The notes: generated by a model from the letters alone, not told the origin. Shown: positions 8,707 to 16,523, numbered from the stretch's first letter. The stretch: 64,000 bases of DNA from Algoriphagus limi (GCF_024919275.1 NZ_JANWGH010000002.1:558001-622000); one strand, 5' to 3'. Program-made: numbers and translations.

Positions 8707-8744
8707 ATTTTGTTTAACCAAAGCTAGTAATCATTAAACAAAAT
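8707..8744. promoter_or_regulatory. proximal gapped palindrome over the crt promoter
   Basis: Half-sites ATTTTGTTTAAC (8707-8718) and ATTAAACAAAAT (8733-8744) form an inverted repeat with a 14-bp gap. The -7 element of the operon promoter lies in the gap, one half-site sits between -33 and -7, and the other sits at the start of transcription. This geometry predicts repression when bound. The likely ligand protein is the MerR/B12 regulator encoded 160 bp upstream. Confidence 0.75.
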
Positions 8745-8749
8745 CAAAA
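8719..8749 (-). promoter_or_regulatory. promoter of the sigma-crt operon
   Basis: Read on the minus strand, TTTTG (8745-8749) is followed after 18 nt by TAGCTTTG (8719-8726), matching the Bacteroidota -33 (TTTG) and -7 (TAnnTTTG) consensus. Transcription would start near 8712, leaving a short leader before the ATG at 8694. The -33 element lies exactly in the 6-bp spacer between the two operators. Confidence 0.72.
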
Positions 8750-8750
8750 C

Positions 8751-8788
8751 ATTTTGTCTAATTATTTTCTTTTTTTGTTAAACAAAAT
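8751..8788. promoter_or_regulatory. distal gapped palindrome upstream of the crt promoter
   Basis: Half-sites ATTTTGTCTAAT (8751-8762) and GTTAAACAAAAT (8777-8788) again have a 14-bp gap. The architecture is identical to that of the proximal site, from which it is separated by 6 bp. Two equal gapped palindromes suggest cooperative binding of two dimers or one tetramer. Confidence 0.75.
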
Positions 8789-8841
8789 CAAATCAGCCTT
8801 TATAAAATCTGGGCGAATGGAGAATTTTAGGGCTAAACGGC

Positions 8842-8870
8842 AAAAAAAAGACAGTTTTTTCAAACTGTCT
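8842..8870 (-). terminator. rho-independent terminator after the MerR gene
   Basis: A perfect 9-bp stem, AGACAGTTT/AAACTGTCT (8849-8857 and 8862-8870), with a 4-nt loop is followed on the minus strand by a run of eight T. It should separate the crtZ-merR transcript from the sigma-crt operon, which therefore relies on its own promoter. Confidence 0.85.
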
Positions 8871-8904
8871 CTTGTTTAAGTTTTTGTTAAATTTCTTCAA
8901 CCAA

Positions 8905-9801
8905 TTACTTTTCCTGAGGAATGCGCTCGATCTCTTCCAATAAATCCTTGACATCCCGAATGTAATTCAGCTGTTCGACATTGGAAGGAAGCTTCAAATC
9001 CTGACCGATCACCTGATAGCCAGAGATTAAAATCTTGGCATCTTTGAATCGCTCCGCCAAAGCATCTATATATTCCTGCACGTATTCAGCACTTGGTGAG
9101 GTAGTGACAACAGTCATCAAATATTCCGGCTGATGCAATTTATATACAGCCAAAAGATCATCATTGGGAGTGCTTTGTCCCAAATAGATCACTTTATGCC
9201 CTTTGCTCTTTATTAAATAAGTCGCAAAAAGGATAGCGATTTCATGCAACTCACCTTCTGGAAGGAATAACAAGAACTTCTTACCTCCACCATTAGTCAG
9301 CTGACCATCAATCGCCACTATGAGTTTTTGTCTGACCAAATTGGAGATAAAATGCTCTTGAGCTGGATTAATAGCACCCGTTTGCCATAGAACTCCAATC
9401 TTGGACATGAATGGGTATATAATATTGAGCATGGTCTGCTCAAAGCCCAATTTGAGAATGTTGGAAGAAAGGATTTTATCAAATCGCTCCTCATCCATTT
9501 CTATCATGCAAAGCGTCAAAGCATGAATCTGATCATCATGTGTAAGCGATCGCTCTGTAAGCTTCATCACCTCTTCGCGAATCTCCCGCTCATCCATGGA
9601 AGCGATTTTGCTGATCTTGAATCCGTTGTCATTCAGCAATGCCACATTCAAAATCAACTTAAGATCGGCATCATCATAATACCGAATATTCGTATCCGTC
9701 CGCTTTGGACTCAACAAATTGTATCGTTGCTCCCAAATCCGAAGCGTATGGGCTTTAATCCCGGAAAGCTGTTCTAAATCCTTAATTGAATAACTGCTCA
9801 C
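8905..9801 (-). CDS. MerR-family regulator with cobalamin-binding domain (CarH/LitR-like)
   Basis: 298 aa, GTG start. The MerR winged-helix DNA-binding domain (about 3-72, YSIKDLEQLSGIKAHTLRIWEQRYNLL) is followed by a helical cap and a B12-binding Rossmann domain (about 175-295). The CarH-type W-x9-EH motif is present (W139, E149-H150), as is ELHEIA with the probable cobalt-ligand His186; the usual last Gly of ExHxxG is Ala189. The residue after Trp is Gln140, where Thermus CarH has the His that binds cobalt after light exposure. Known relatives repress carotenoid genes in the dark via adenosylcobalamin. Its start overlaps the crtZ stop (GTGA), so both are one operon. Confidence 0.87.
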   Translation of the reverse strand: MSSYSIKDLEQLSGIKAHTLRIWEQRYNLLSPKRTDTNIRYYDDADLKLILNVALLNDNGFKISKIASMDEREIREEVMKLTERSLTHDDQIHALTLCMIEMDEERFDKILSSNILKLGFEQTMLNIIYPFMSKIGVLWQTGAINPAQEHFISNLVRQKLIVAIDGQLTNGGGKKFLLFLPEGELHEIAILFATYLIKSKGHKVIYLGQSTPNDDLLAVYKLHQPEYLMTVVTTSPSAEYVQEYIDALAERFKDAKILISGYQVIGQDLKLPSNVEQLNYIRDVKDLLEEIERIPQEK

Positions 9802-10244
9802 TTTTCTTCCTTTTTAAAGAATTCCTTTGGAACAATAAAAAGGCCAAATGAAACTGCATCTTCCTTCTTATTAGTCCGGTGATGTGCCTGATGCGCCCGA
9901 AATATCCCTTTCAAAAAAGAATTTTTTGGCCGATCAAACCATTTTAATCTACGATGAACCAACACGTCATGAAGAAAGAAATAGGAAATGCCATAAACGC
10001 TAATACCTACTCCAATCCAGAAGCGATAGTCCAAACTCTCCATTCCAAGGAAAATCAACACAACCGCAACACTTCCAAATCCCAATGAAAACAGATCATT
10101 TAATTCAAAAAATGATTTGGAAGGCTGATGGTGAGTTTTGTGTATCACCCACAACGGCCCATGCATGAGGTACTTGTGAATAAACCATCCAGCAAGTTCC
10201 ATGAGAAGAAATCCCAAGAATGTAAACCCGATAGCTTCAAACAT
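9798..10244 (-). CDS. crtZ: beta-carotene 3-hydroxylase, CrtZ type
   Basis: 148 aa membrane di-iron hydroxylase. Four His clusters match CrtZ: HKYLMHG (about 24-30), HKTHH (35-39), HDVLVHRR (about 92-99) and HQAHH (about 117-121), embedded in about four hydrophobic helices. It adds the 3-hydroxyl to beta rings, which with CrtW gives 3-hydroxy-4-keto rings. It is the first gene of a two-gene unit with the MerR/B12 regulator (4-nt overlap), separate from the main crt operon. Confidence 0.9.
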   Translation of the reverse strand: MFEAIGFTFLGFLLMELAGWFIHKYLMHGPLWVIHKTHHQPSKSFFELNDLFSLGFGSVAVVLIFLGMESLDYRFWIGVGISVYGISYFFLHDVLVHRRLKWFDRPKNSFLKGIFRAHQAHHRTNKKEDAVSFGLFIVPKEFFKKEEK

Positions 10245-10294
10245 CTTTTATCTATTCGATAGAGTTTTCCTTTTGTTATAATCCAACAACCTGC

Positions 10295-10306
10295 CAGACT
10301 GTTTAA
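10295..10306. promoter_or_regulatory. half-site-like motif upstream of crtZ
   Basis: CAGACTGTTTAA lies about 50 bp before the crtZ start. It differs by one base from CAGACTGTCTAA found 11 bp before the photolyase gene (22547-22558) and shares TGTTTAA with the crt operators. No paired half-site at the 14-bp gap is visible, so the assignment is weak. Confidence 0.3.
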
Positions 10307-10343
10307 AATAGTGATAAGAAAATTTCATGATTTTACTCAGCAA

Positions 10344-11006
10344 TTACAATACCGTGAAATTCAGAAGTGTGAAAAAAGCTACCAAAGTCAATAGTAACAA
10401 CAAGGCCACAGGGTTGTATTTTTCGAAATTCGCTTTCCTGAAAATAAGGTGAATGATATAGGAAACTCCAAACCATCCGATGTAATTCCCCACTGGAATG
10501 ATATCAAATTTCCAATACCAGAAATCCAAAGCCACTGCTACAGGCTCCATTATGTAATCTAAGGCAGTCATGGCAAAAGCTCCCAAAAATGCCGCATAAT
10601 AATCATTAGGAACCTTGTGAAATACCGAACCGGTCAAGTAAGCAAGGATAAACCAATTGACTCCGATAATCACGGGGACTTCCCATAGTTTAGGCCCTAA
10701 TGTCGGACCATAGACATAATCCCCAAATAAGTAACCAGTGTGAATTCCGATTAATTCCGCTCCAAAACCAATCCAAAAGGCCGCTGCTGCGAAAATAGGG
10801 AAGGCATCTGTCCAGCCACGATGAAATAACAAAATGATCACCAAAGTGGACAGCAACTGAACCGGCGTCAAAGACAAAAACCAATCTTGATACTCCGGAA
10901 TACTTAGCCCCACTAGCCCCACCACATGGAGAACCAAAATGACAATCTTGGCGATAGTTAATCGAAGTTGGTAGGAGCTACCTCGCTCGGGTACTACTTT
11001 GTGCAT
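10344..11006 (-). CDS. cruF: CruF-type carotenoid 1',2'-hydratase
   Basis: 220 aa, about six to seven membrane helices. The block GFGAELIGIHTGYLFGDYVYG...LGPKLWEVPVIIGVNWFILAY (about 82-125) and the later TALDYIMEPVAVALDFW segment are typical of the CruF/DUF422 family, which adds water at the 1',2' bond of a psi end, giving 1'-hydroxy carotenoids. With CrtYcd, CrtZ and CrtW this points to a monocyclic hydroxy-keto pigment of the flexixanthin kind. It lies 99 nt upstream of crtZ on the same strand and is divergent from the DUF4286 gene. Confidence 0.82.
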   Translation of the reverse strand: MHKVVPERGSSYQLRLTIAKIVILVLHVVGLVGLSIPEYQDWFLSLTPVQLLSTLVIILLFHRGWTDAFPIFAAAAFWIGFGAELIGIHTGYLFGDYVYGPTLGPKLWEVPVIIGVNWFILAYLTGSVFHKVPNDYYAAFLGAFAMTALDYIMEPVAVALDFWYWKFDIIPVGNYIGWFGVSYIIHLIFRKANFEKYNPVALLLLLTLVAFFTLLNFTVL

Positions 11007-11051
11007 GGCAGTGCTTGGATTGGGGAAATTATATTTTCAGTTCGGGATTCC

Positions 11052-11059
11052 TAACTTTG
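11052..11059 (+). promoter_or_regulatory. -7 promoter element for the DUF4286-tspO pair
   Basis: TAACTTTG matches TAnnTTTG and lies 48 nt before the ATG at 11107. A TTG lies about 25 nt upstream, a little far for an ideal -33 box. Confidence 0.5.
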
Positions 11060-11106
11060 CAAAACGTAATTTGTTGACAAAGGAAAGTAAATAATCGAAA
11101 AAAAGG

Positions 11107-11409
11107 ATGATTCTATATAATGTAACCATCAACGTAACCCCTGAAATCGAGTCGGATTTTATTCAATGGATGCGGGAAACGCATATTCCTGAGGTCATGG
11201 CGACAGGACTTTTTTCTGAGCATAAGTTCCTCCGCCTTCTTCATGAGGCAGATGATGGAAGCACCAATTATGCCGTACAGTTCTTCACAGAGAGCCTCAA
11301 GCATATGGAAGATTATGAAAAAAACTTTGCTCCGGCACTTCGGGCCAAAACTCTGGAACGCTATCAGGACAAAGCTCTTGCCTTCCGAACTTTACTAGAA
11401 ATTCTCTAA
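11107..11409 (+). CDS. DUF4286 family protein
   Basis: 100 aa. The sequence MILYNVTINVTPEIESDFIQWMRETHIPEVMATGLF...KFLRLL matches the DUF4286 family, a small ferredoxin-like alpha/beta fold common in Bacteroidota with no established activity. The whole chain appears to be one domain with no signal peptide. It is followed after 3 nt by tspO, so the two are probably co-transcribed from the TAACTTTG promoter. Confidence 0.8.
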   Translation: MILYNVTINVTPEIESDFIQWMRETHIPEVMATGLFSEHKFLRLLHEADDGSTNYAVQFFTESLKHMEDYEKNFAPALRAKTLERYQDKALAFRTLLEIL

Positions 11410-11412
11410 GCC

Positions 11413-11877
11413 ATGCCCAATTGGCTCAAATTGATCATCAGCCTGGCACTTCCACAAATCGTGGGAGGAACCGGGGCCTACTTTACCATTACCTCCATCG
11501 GAAGCTGGTACCAAACTATTAACAAACCAAGCTTCAATCCACCCAATTGGCTCTTCGGTCCTGTTTGGACTACACTTTATATTTTAATGGGGATATCCTG
11601 TTATCTGATTTGGGAAAGTGATCATCCCCATAAGAAAAGTCTTTTGACCCTATATTTTGTACAACTTGCCTTAAATGGTATTTGGTCTCCTGCTTTCTTT
11701 GGAATGGAATCCCCTCTTTTAGGTCTTATAATCATTCTACCTCTATTGGTATTGATAATTTTCTGTGTTAAAAAATTCCGCGTGATTTCCCCTTGGGCTT
11801 CTGGCCTGATGATTCCTTATTTGCTTTGGGTCAGCTTTGCGAGCGTACTCAATTTCTCAATTTGGTGGCTGAATTAA
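11413..11877 (+). CDS. tspO: TspO/MBR (tryptophan-rich sensory) family membrane protein
   Basis: 154 aa, five predicted membrane helices. Diagnostic motifs are PSFNPPNWLFGPVWTTLYILMGIS (about 38-61), ALNGIWSPAFFG (about 88-99) and the late SFASVLNFSIWWLN. TspO proteins bind porphyrins and are linked to oxidative or light stress; in Rhodobacter TspO influences pigment gene expression. Position beside the carotenoid cluster, divergent from cruF, fits such a link but does not prove it. Confidence 0.9.
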   Translation: MPNWLKLIISLALPQIVGGTGAYFTITSIGSWYQTINKPSFNPPNWLFGPVWTTLYILMGISCYLIWESDHPHKKSLLTLYFVQLALNGIWSPAFFGMESPLLGLIIILPLLVLIIFCVKKFRVISPWASGLMIPYLLWVSFASVLNFSIWWLN

Positions 11878-11938
11878 AGAAATCACAGGTATTAAACGAG
11901 TTTAACAATATTTCACTAGTCTTTTAGCATCAATGATT

Positions 11939-11946
11939 TAGTTTTG
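11939..11946 (+). promoter_or_regulatory. -7 promoter element for the first DUF4221 gene
   Basis: TAGTTTTG matches TAnnTTTG, 22 nt before the ATG at 11968. It overlaps the upstream in-frame TTG at 11944, arguing against that TTG as start codon. No clear -33 box was seen. Confidence 0.45.
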
Positions 11947-11967
11947 AGGGAAATTTCACTGTTTTAC

Positions 11968-13125
11968 ATGAAAAAGTACATTTCCCTTTTATCTATTTCT
12001 CTGCTTTTTGCCTGTAGCAATGCCAATCAAGAAGGCGAAAATCAATCAGGTTCTTCACAAGCTTACACAGAAAACCAACTCAAAAATCTCCAAATCTCCA
12101 TAGACACAGTCAGAGTAGACGTAGGCGATGAGATAATTAATGCAACAGCCTATTATGGTTTTGGACTAAGTGAGGATGAGAAAACCATCTATTTTGTAGA
12201 TGGCATGAATACGGAGGTTCATGCCTACAATTTGCCAGAACTGAAGCTGGAGCGCCGTATTGTTTTTGAAAAAGACGGTCCCAATCAAGCCCCGAATTTT
12301 ATCAACTTTTTCCAAGTTCTACCCACAGGGGAATTCCTGCTCGCCAATTATAATATTCAAGCGGTTTTCAATGACCAAACTGAAAAAGTTTTAAACATCA
12401 AAGCCCAACCAGAAGAATATGATGGATTGGATGAGTCATTGAGCAGTTTGTATGGTTTTATCCATGTAAGCCCTGATAAAAAGTTTGCAATCTCCCGCCC
12501 AATAGAATATCGGGATGCTTCCGTCGGCCTCGTCATGATGGATATTGAAAACAAAAAGGGTCAAATTCTTCCCCTTCCAGGATTGGAAATCACCAAGAAA
12601 TTCAGGTCCTCCTTTTCCCAAGGTGGTGGGACAACAACCATGGGAGATAATGTGATTATTCAGGAAGTTCGCAATCAGCTTGTCATATATTCTGGCAGTA
12701 CAGCCGACATCTATGTATATGACTGGAAAAGTAAGGAATTGAAATTGATCGAATTTGACCATAAACTGGTGCCTAATCAAAAAAGCGGCGACTTCCCAAG
12801 CGAGGCTGGAACGCGAGAGGAATTGATGGAAATCGCTCAAGAAATTCGTTCGCAGGTCTCTTTCATGGGCTTTCTCTGGGATGAAAGCCGGCAGCAATAT
12901 TTCCGTTTTGCCGTCAAACAAAATGGATTTTTAGAGTCGGGAGAACCTCGGAAGGCAGATTGGTATCTCTTTTCATACGATGAAAATTTCAATCTCCTCG
13001 GAGAAACCAAAATCGATCAACTCAATAATTTCTTCTACCAAAGCTTTTTCTACGATGGTAAAATCTACAATTACCTCCCTGTGGAAGAAGACCCAGGATT
13101 TGTAATCATGACTTTAAACTTTTAA
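11968..13125 (+). CDS. DUF4221 lipoprotein, paralogue 1 of 3
   Basis: 385 aa from the ATG at 11968. Lipoprotein signal MKKYISLLSISLLFACS with lipobox Cys at about residue 15. The mature part resembles the DUF4221 family (beta-propeller-like, with repeated strand patterns such as TIYFVDGMNTEVHAYNLPELKLERRIVFEKDGPNQ). No catalytic motif is known. Shared blocks with the next two genes (EKDGPN, LVPNQK, the C-terminal LGETKI...FYDGKIYNY) show that the three arose by tandem duplication. Spacing to paralogue 2 is 9 nt. The role is unknown; a surface or periplasmic location is likely. Confidence 0.75.
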   Translation: MKKYISLLSISLLFACSNANQEGENQSGSSQAYTENQLKNLQISIDTVRVDVGDEIINATAYYGFGLSEDEKTIYFVDGMNTEVHAYNLPELKLERRIVFEKDGPNQAPNFINFFQVLPTGEFLLANYNIQAVFNDQTEKVLNIKAQPEEYDGLDESLSSLYGFIHVSPDKKFAISRPIEYRDASVGLVMMDIENKKGQILPLPGLEITKKFRSSFSQGGGTTTMGDNVIIQEVRNQLVIYSGSTADIYVYDWKSKELKLIEFDHKLVPNQKSGDFPSEAGTREELMEIAQEIRSQVSFMGFLWDESRQQYFRFAVKQNGFLESGEPRKADWYLFSYDENFNLLGETKIDQLNNFFYQSFFYDGKIYNYLPVEEDPGFVIMTLNF

Positions 13126-13134
13126 TCCCCATTT

Positions 13135-14289
13135 ATGAAAAATTATCTTTTTCCTATACTCCTTGCCGCTTTGGCCTTTTCCTGCAGCGGAGAACATGAG
13201 TCCATGGACTCAAGCAATAACAATATTTTTGAAAACTTCTCCTTTTCAGTAGATACCGTGGTTGTGGACCCTGGAGAAGAGATCATCAATCTTTCCCGTG
13301 GCGTAAGGGGAAGTTCACTAGATGAAACCAAGACCTATTTCTATCTATTTGATGAAGCGACCACTCAAATCAATAAAATCAACCTGGATGAATTGGTCTT
13401 GGAAGAGCAAATACCTTTTGAAAAAGAAGGTCCGAATGGAATAGGGTCCAACTATATTACTACTTCACGATACATGCCTGGTGAAGAGTTCCTTTTTTCT
13501 AATTTTCAATCCACAGGTATTTTTAACAAACAAGGCAAAAAGGTACTCGACTTAACCCTCAAGCCTGAAGAGATCGATATCGAGGGACTAGGAGAAAATG
13601 AGAGATTCAATATCACAAGTTCCATCCGTCTATCTCGTGATAGAAAGTGGGCCTATTCACTTCCAAGTGACTTTATGGAAGGAACTACACAGTTGGCGAA
13701 AATCAACCTTGAAACCAAAAAAGGCGCTGTACTTCCCATTCCGGCTTTTGATATAGTTGGTGAATACCAAATTCTCATTCAGTCTGGTGACGGCATGAGC
13801 ATTTATAGAGAAGAAATAGCCTTTCAGGAAATTAATGGCAAGTTTTTTATCTCAGGTGCTACAACTAACAGCATTTATCGATTTGAATCAGGCCAGGATT
13901 CCTTGGAGTTATTTGAATATGATTTTTCGCTAGTACCGAATCAAAAAGAAATTCCAATTAGGAAAGAAGTGTCGTCTATGGAGGAATTTAGGTCAGAAAT
14001 GGAAAAAGCAACAACCCAAATCGGTTTCGAAAAATTGCTTTATGATGAAAAAACCAAACGATTTTTTCGTTTTGGCAGAATTTACGAACCAAGAGAAGAC
14101 CCAGAGGCCCCAAGAAAGGCTCAGGTATTTCTTTTCGCTTTTGATGAAAACCTAAATTTTTTGGGTGAAACAGAAATTCCACAACTAGACCAAACTCCAA
14201 GCAATCCCTTCTTCAAAGACGGCAAACTCTGGTCCTATGTCAATGTAGATGATGAGTTGGGTTTTGCTGTCTTTGATTTTAAGTTTTAA
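13135..14289 (+). CDS. DUF4221 lipoprotein, paralogue 2 of 3
   Basis: 384 aa, lipoprotein signal MKNYLFPILLAALAFSCSG with Cys17. It has the same layout as its neighbours: a Ser/Asn linker, VDTVVVDPGEEIINLSRG, EKEGPNGIG, SIYRFESGQDSLELFEYDFSLVPNQK and the C-terminal FLGETEIPQLDQ...FKDGKLWSYVNVDDELGF. It appears intact. It lies in a tandem array with 9 nt before and 18 nt after, so probably one transcript. Function unknown. Confidence 0.75.
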   Translation: MKNYLFPILLAALAFSCSGEHESMDSSNNNIFENFSFSVDTVVVDPGEEIINLSRGVRGSSLDETKTYFYLFDEATTQINKINLDELVLEEQIPFEKEGPNGIGSNYITTSRYMPGEEFLFSNFQSTGIFNKQGKKVLDLTLKPEEIDIEGLGENERFNITSSIRLSRDRKWAYSLPSDFMEGTTQLAKINLETKKGAVLPIPAFDIVGEYQILIQSGDGMSIYREEIAFQEINGKFFISGATTNSIYRFESGQDSLELFEYDFSLVPNQKEIPIRKEVSSMEEFRSEMEKATTQIGFEKLLYDEKTKRFFRFGRIYEPREDPEAPRKAQVFLFAFDENLNFLGETEIPQLDQTPSNPFFKDGKLWSYVNVDDELGFAVFDFKF

Positions 14290-14307
14290 TTATTTAAACC
14301 AACTATC

Positions 14308-15458
14308 ATGAAAAACCTACCCATTTACTTTTTAATTCTTGCCCTGATTTCCTGCGGAGGGGATCCTGAAAGAACAGGATCCAATCAAAATCTAGAAATC
14401 TCCTTCGAAATCGACACCGTGATGGTCGATGCAGGAGACCATTTCTTTTTTGTCCAATACGGTCTGGGGATGTCTGATGTGGATGAAAGTAGAAAGCTCC
14501 TATACAACTTCAATAATCAGGACTTTAAGATGGAGATCATTAATCTGGAAAATCTAAAGCTGAAAGAAGTAAAACAATACGAAAAAGAAGGACCCAATGG
14601 CATCGGAGGGGGATTTATTATGCGTGTCCAAGTGCTGCCTGATGAAAGTGTGCTGTTTTTTGATTTCAATGGAATCCATCATGTCGCTAAGTCCGGTGAA
14701 AAAATTGCCACCTACAAACTAAATGAAATCAATTGGCAAGGAGATGAATTGGGAGATGGCGAAGAAATCAATGTGTCTAGCTTGGACACTCAAGACGGGA
14801 AAACATTCTATGGATTCTATGGCACAGAAGGTTTTTTTGACAGCAAAAATTTAGGGATTGCCCAATTCAACCTAAGCGATCAATCGCTACGCTTATTTCC
14901 ATCTGATTTTTTACAATTCACCTCGGCCTATGAAATCAGTCTAGAGATGAATGGAGGAGGAATGGCAAAGGCTCCGGAGCAAAATCGTGTCCGAATAATA
15001 GACGATAGAATCCTAATCACGACCTCTGCAAAAATGAATTATGGGAATGGAATTTGGAGCTAGACAGCTTAATAAGTCGAAATTATGAAAGCCAGTTGAG
15101 TTCAAATAGCAAAAAAGGAAATTTTCCCATGCAGGCGAGTTCTCCAGAAGAATTTAGAGAAGCAATGAAGGAAAAAAACAAGGAGGTTAGTTTTGGCCTA
15201 TTGATCCACGCACCTGACCAAGATACATTTTGGAGAGTTCATCGCGAAATGGATCGGATGACTGCGGGAGACACTATTATTTATAAGAATATCCTTACCG
15301 CCTTTGATTCAGAGATTAATCAAGTTGGTGAAACGCTTTTACCCGAACGATTCAACTTTTTCGAACCTGCATTTTATCTCGATGGTAGGTTGTGGAAATT
15401 CCTGAATATTGACGATGAAGTGGCTTTTGTGCGGGTGAAGCCGAGTATTTCTGAATAA
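14308..15458 (+). pseudogene. DUF4221 lipoprotein, paralogue 3, broken by a -1 frameshift
   Basis: The first frame (14308-15063, 251 codons, lipobox AL-ISCGG) ends early in MNYGNGIWS-stop, while the missing C-terminal third continues in another frame to 15458 (EWNLELDSLISRNYESQ..., later GETLLPERFNFFEPAFYLDGRLWKF). Paralogue 1 has DWKSKELKLIEFDHKLVPNQK at this point, aligning with EWNLELDSLI. Restoring one G in the GGG run at 15043-15045 would join both parts as about 383 aa, the same length as the other paralogues. It may be a recent inactivation, a phase-variable tract or a sequencing error. Confidence 0.75.
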
Positions 15459-15892
15459 GGCCTCCCGCAGAGCCGCAAAGTAGCAAAGGTTTAAGATTCG
15501 AAATATTAAGGGAGAAAATTTTCCCGCTGAACTACACAGAAAAAGACGCTGATTAATGCGGATCCAGGTTCTCTAGCTATGCTTTTTATCAAAAAAATCA
15601 GTGAGCATCCGCGCCACAAATCTGTGAAAATCTGCGGGGAAACTATATCCGATAAAAGCTATGTGCGCTATGATTCTATGTGGTTTAAAAATAGAAGTGA
15701 ACAATATAGGCACATAGGATAAGTTTAAAACTCTCTCTTCACTTAACATTTTTCTCCCACTGATCGACGCAGAAAAATTCGCAGATTAGCTCGGATTCTA
15801 TAATTAGGCTCTTTTTGAAAGATTGAGAAAACTCTTACCTTGTTTGCGGGAGAATTTTTCGTCGCGCCGTTGCGCCGTTGCGAGTGCTAAAT
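15459..15892. repeat. non-coding repeat island
   Basis: 434 bp with no credible gene. It contains degenerate blocks of the type common between genes in this phylum: CCGCAGAGCCGCAAAGTAGC (15463-15482), GACGCTGATTAATGCGGATC, ATCTGTGAAAATCTGCGGGG, GTGCGCTATGATTCTATGTG, GACGCAGAAAAATTCGCAGA, and GTCGCGCCGTTGCGCCGTTG near the end. Some blocks recur in inverse orientation at the two edges (CTCCCGCAGAGCCGC versus GCGGGAGAATTTTTCG...GCGCCG), and there is a near-palindrome GGGAGAAAATTTTCCC at about 15511. It looks like decayed copies of a dispersed intergenic repeat. Confidence 0.55.
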
Positions 15893-16495
15893 TCAATCCA
15901 ATCGTGGCAAACTCAGCTTATACTTTACGGCAACCAAGCGAATGGAAATCACCATAGACATGGATATCAAAAGATTCAAGTCCCGGTCTAAACCCAGATA
16001 ATTCAGCAACAAATATAAAATCGCTCCGGCAAGGCAAGCAGAGGCATATATTTCCTTACGGAATAAAATCGGGATTTCATTGGTCAGGGTGTCTCGAATG
16101 ACGCCACCCATCACTGCCGAAAACATACCCATAATAGCGGCAATCTCAGGGCGAACACCCAAGCTCAAAGCCTTTTCCACCCCCAATACTGTGAAAAATC
16201 CAATCCCAAGGGTATCAAAAAGGAAAAAGGTCTTGCGCAATTGGCTTAAAAAATTCGGAAAAATAAAAGCTGCCAATACACCCAATAGAATAGCATACAA
16301 GAAATAAATATCGCCAATCCAAACGAGCGGATACGAATCCAACAAAATATCTCTCAAGGTTCCTCCACCGATAGCGGTGATGAAACCCGTAAAACCTGCC
16401 CCAAATAAATCATGCTCTCTTTCCCGAATTGCCAAAGCACCCGAAATAGCGAAAACAAAGGTTCCGACAAGCTCAAGAGCATACTGTAAAGTCAT
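15893..16495 (-). CDS. TRIC-type (UPF0126/YicG) membrane channel protein
   Basis: 200 aa, seven hydrophobic helices arranged as two repeats, each with a glycine-rich signature: GGGTLRD (about 43-49) and GGVIRD (about 130-135). This is the bacterial trimeric intracellular cation channel family (PF03458), which forms potassium-permeable trimers in the inner membrane. Length is typical. It has its own leader; the methyltransferase gene lies 28 nt downstream on the same strand. Confidence 0.88.
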   Translation of the reverse strand: MTLQYALELVGTFVFAISGALAIREREHDLFGAGFTGFITAIGGGTLRDILLDSYPLVWIGDIYFLYAILLGVLAAFIFPNFLSQLRKTFFLFDTLGIGFFTVLGVEKALSLGVRPEIAAIMGMFSAVMGGVIRDTLTNEIPILFRKEIYASACLAGAILYLLLNYLGLDRDLNLLISMSMVISIRLVAVKYKLSLPRLD

Positions 16496-16523
16496 TTTGT
16501 AATTGTTTACAATTAAATTGTAT

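Noticed and set aside
8695..8721. TTG start nine codons upstream in the sigma factor gene
   Set aside because: The codon overlaps the -7 promoter element and lies upstream of the predicted transcription start.
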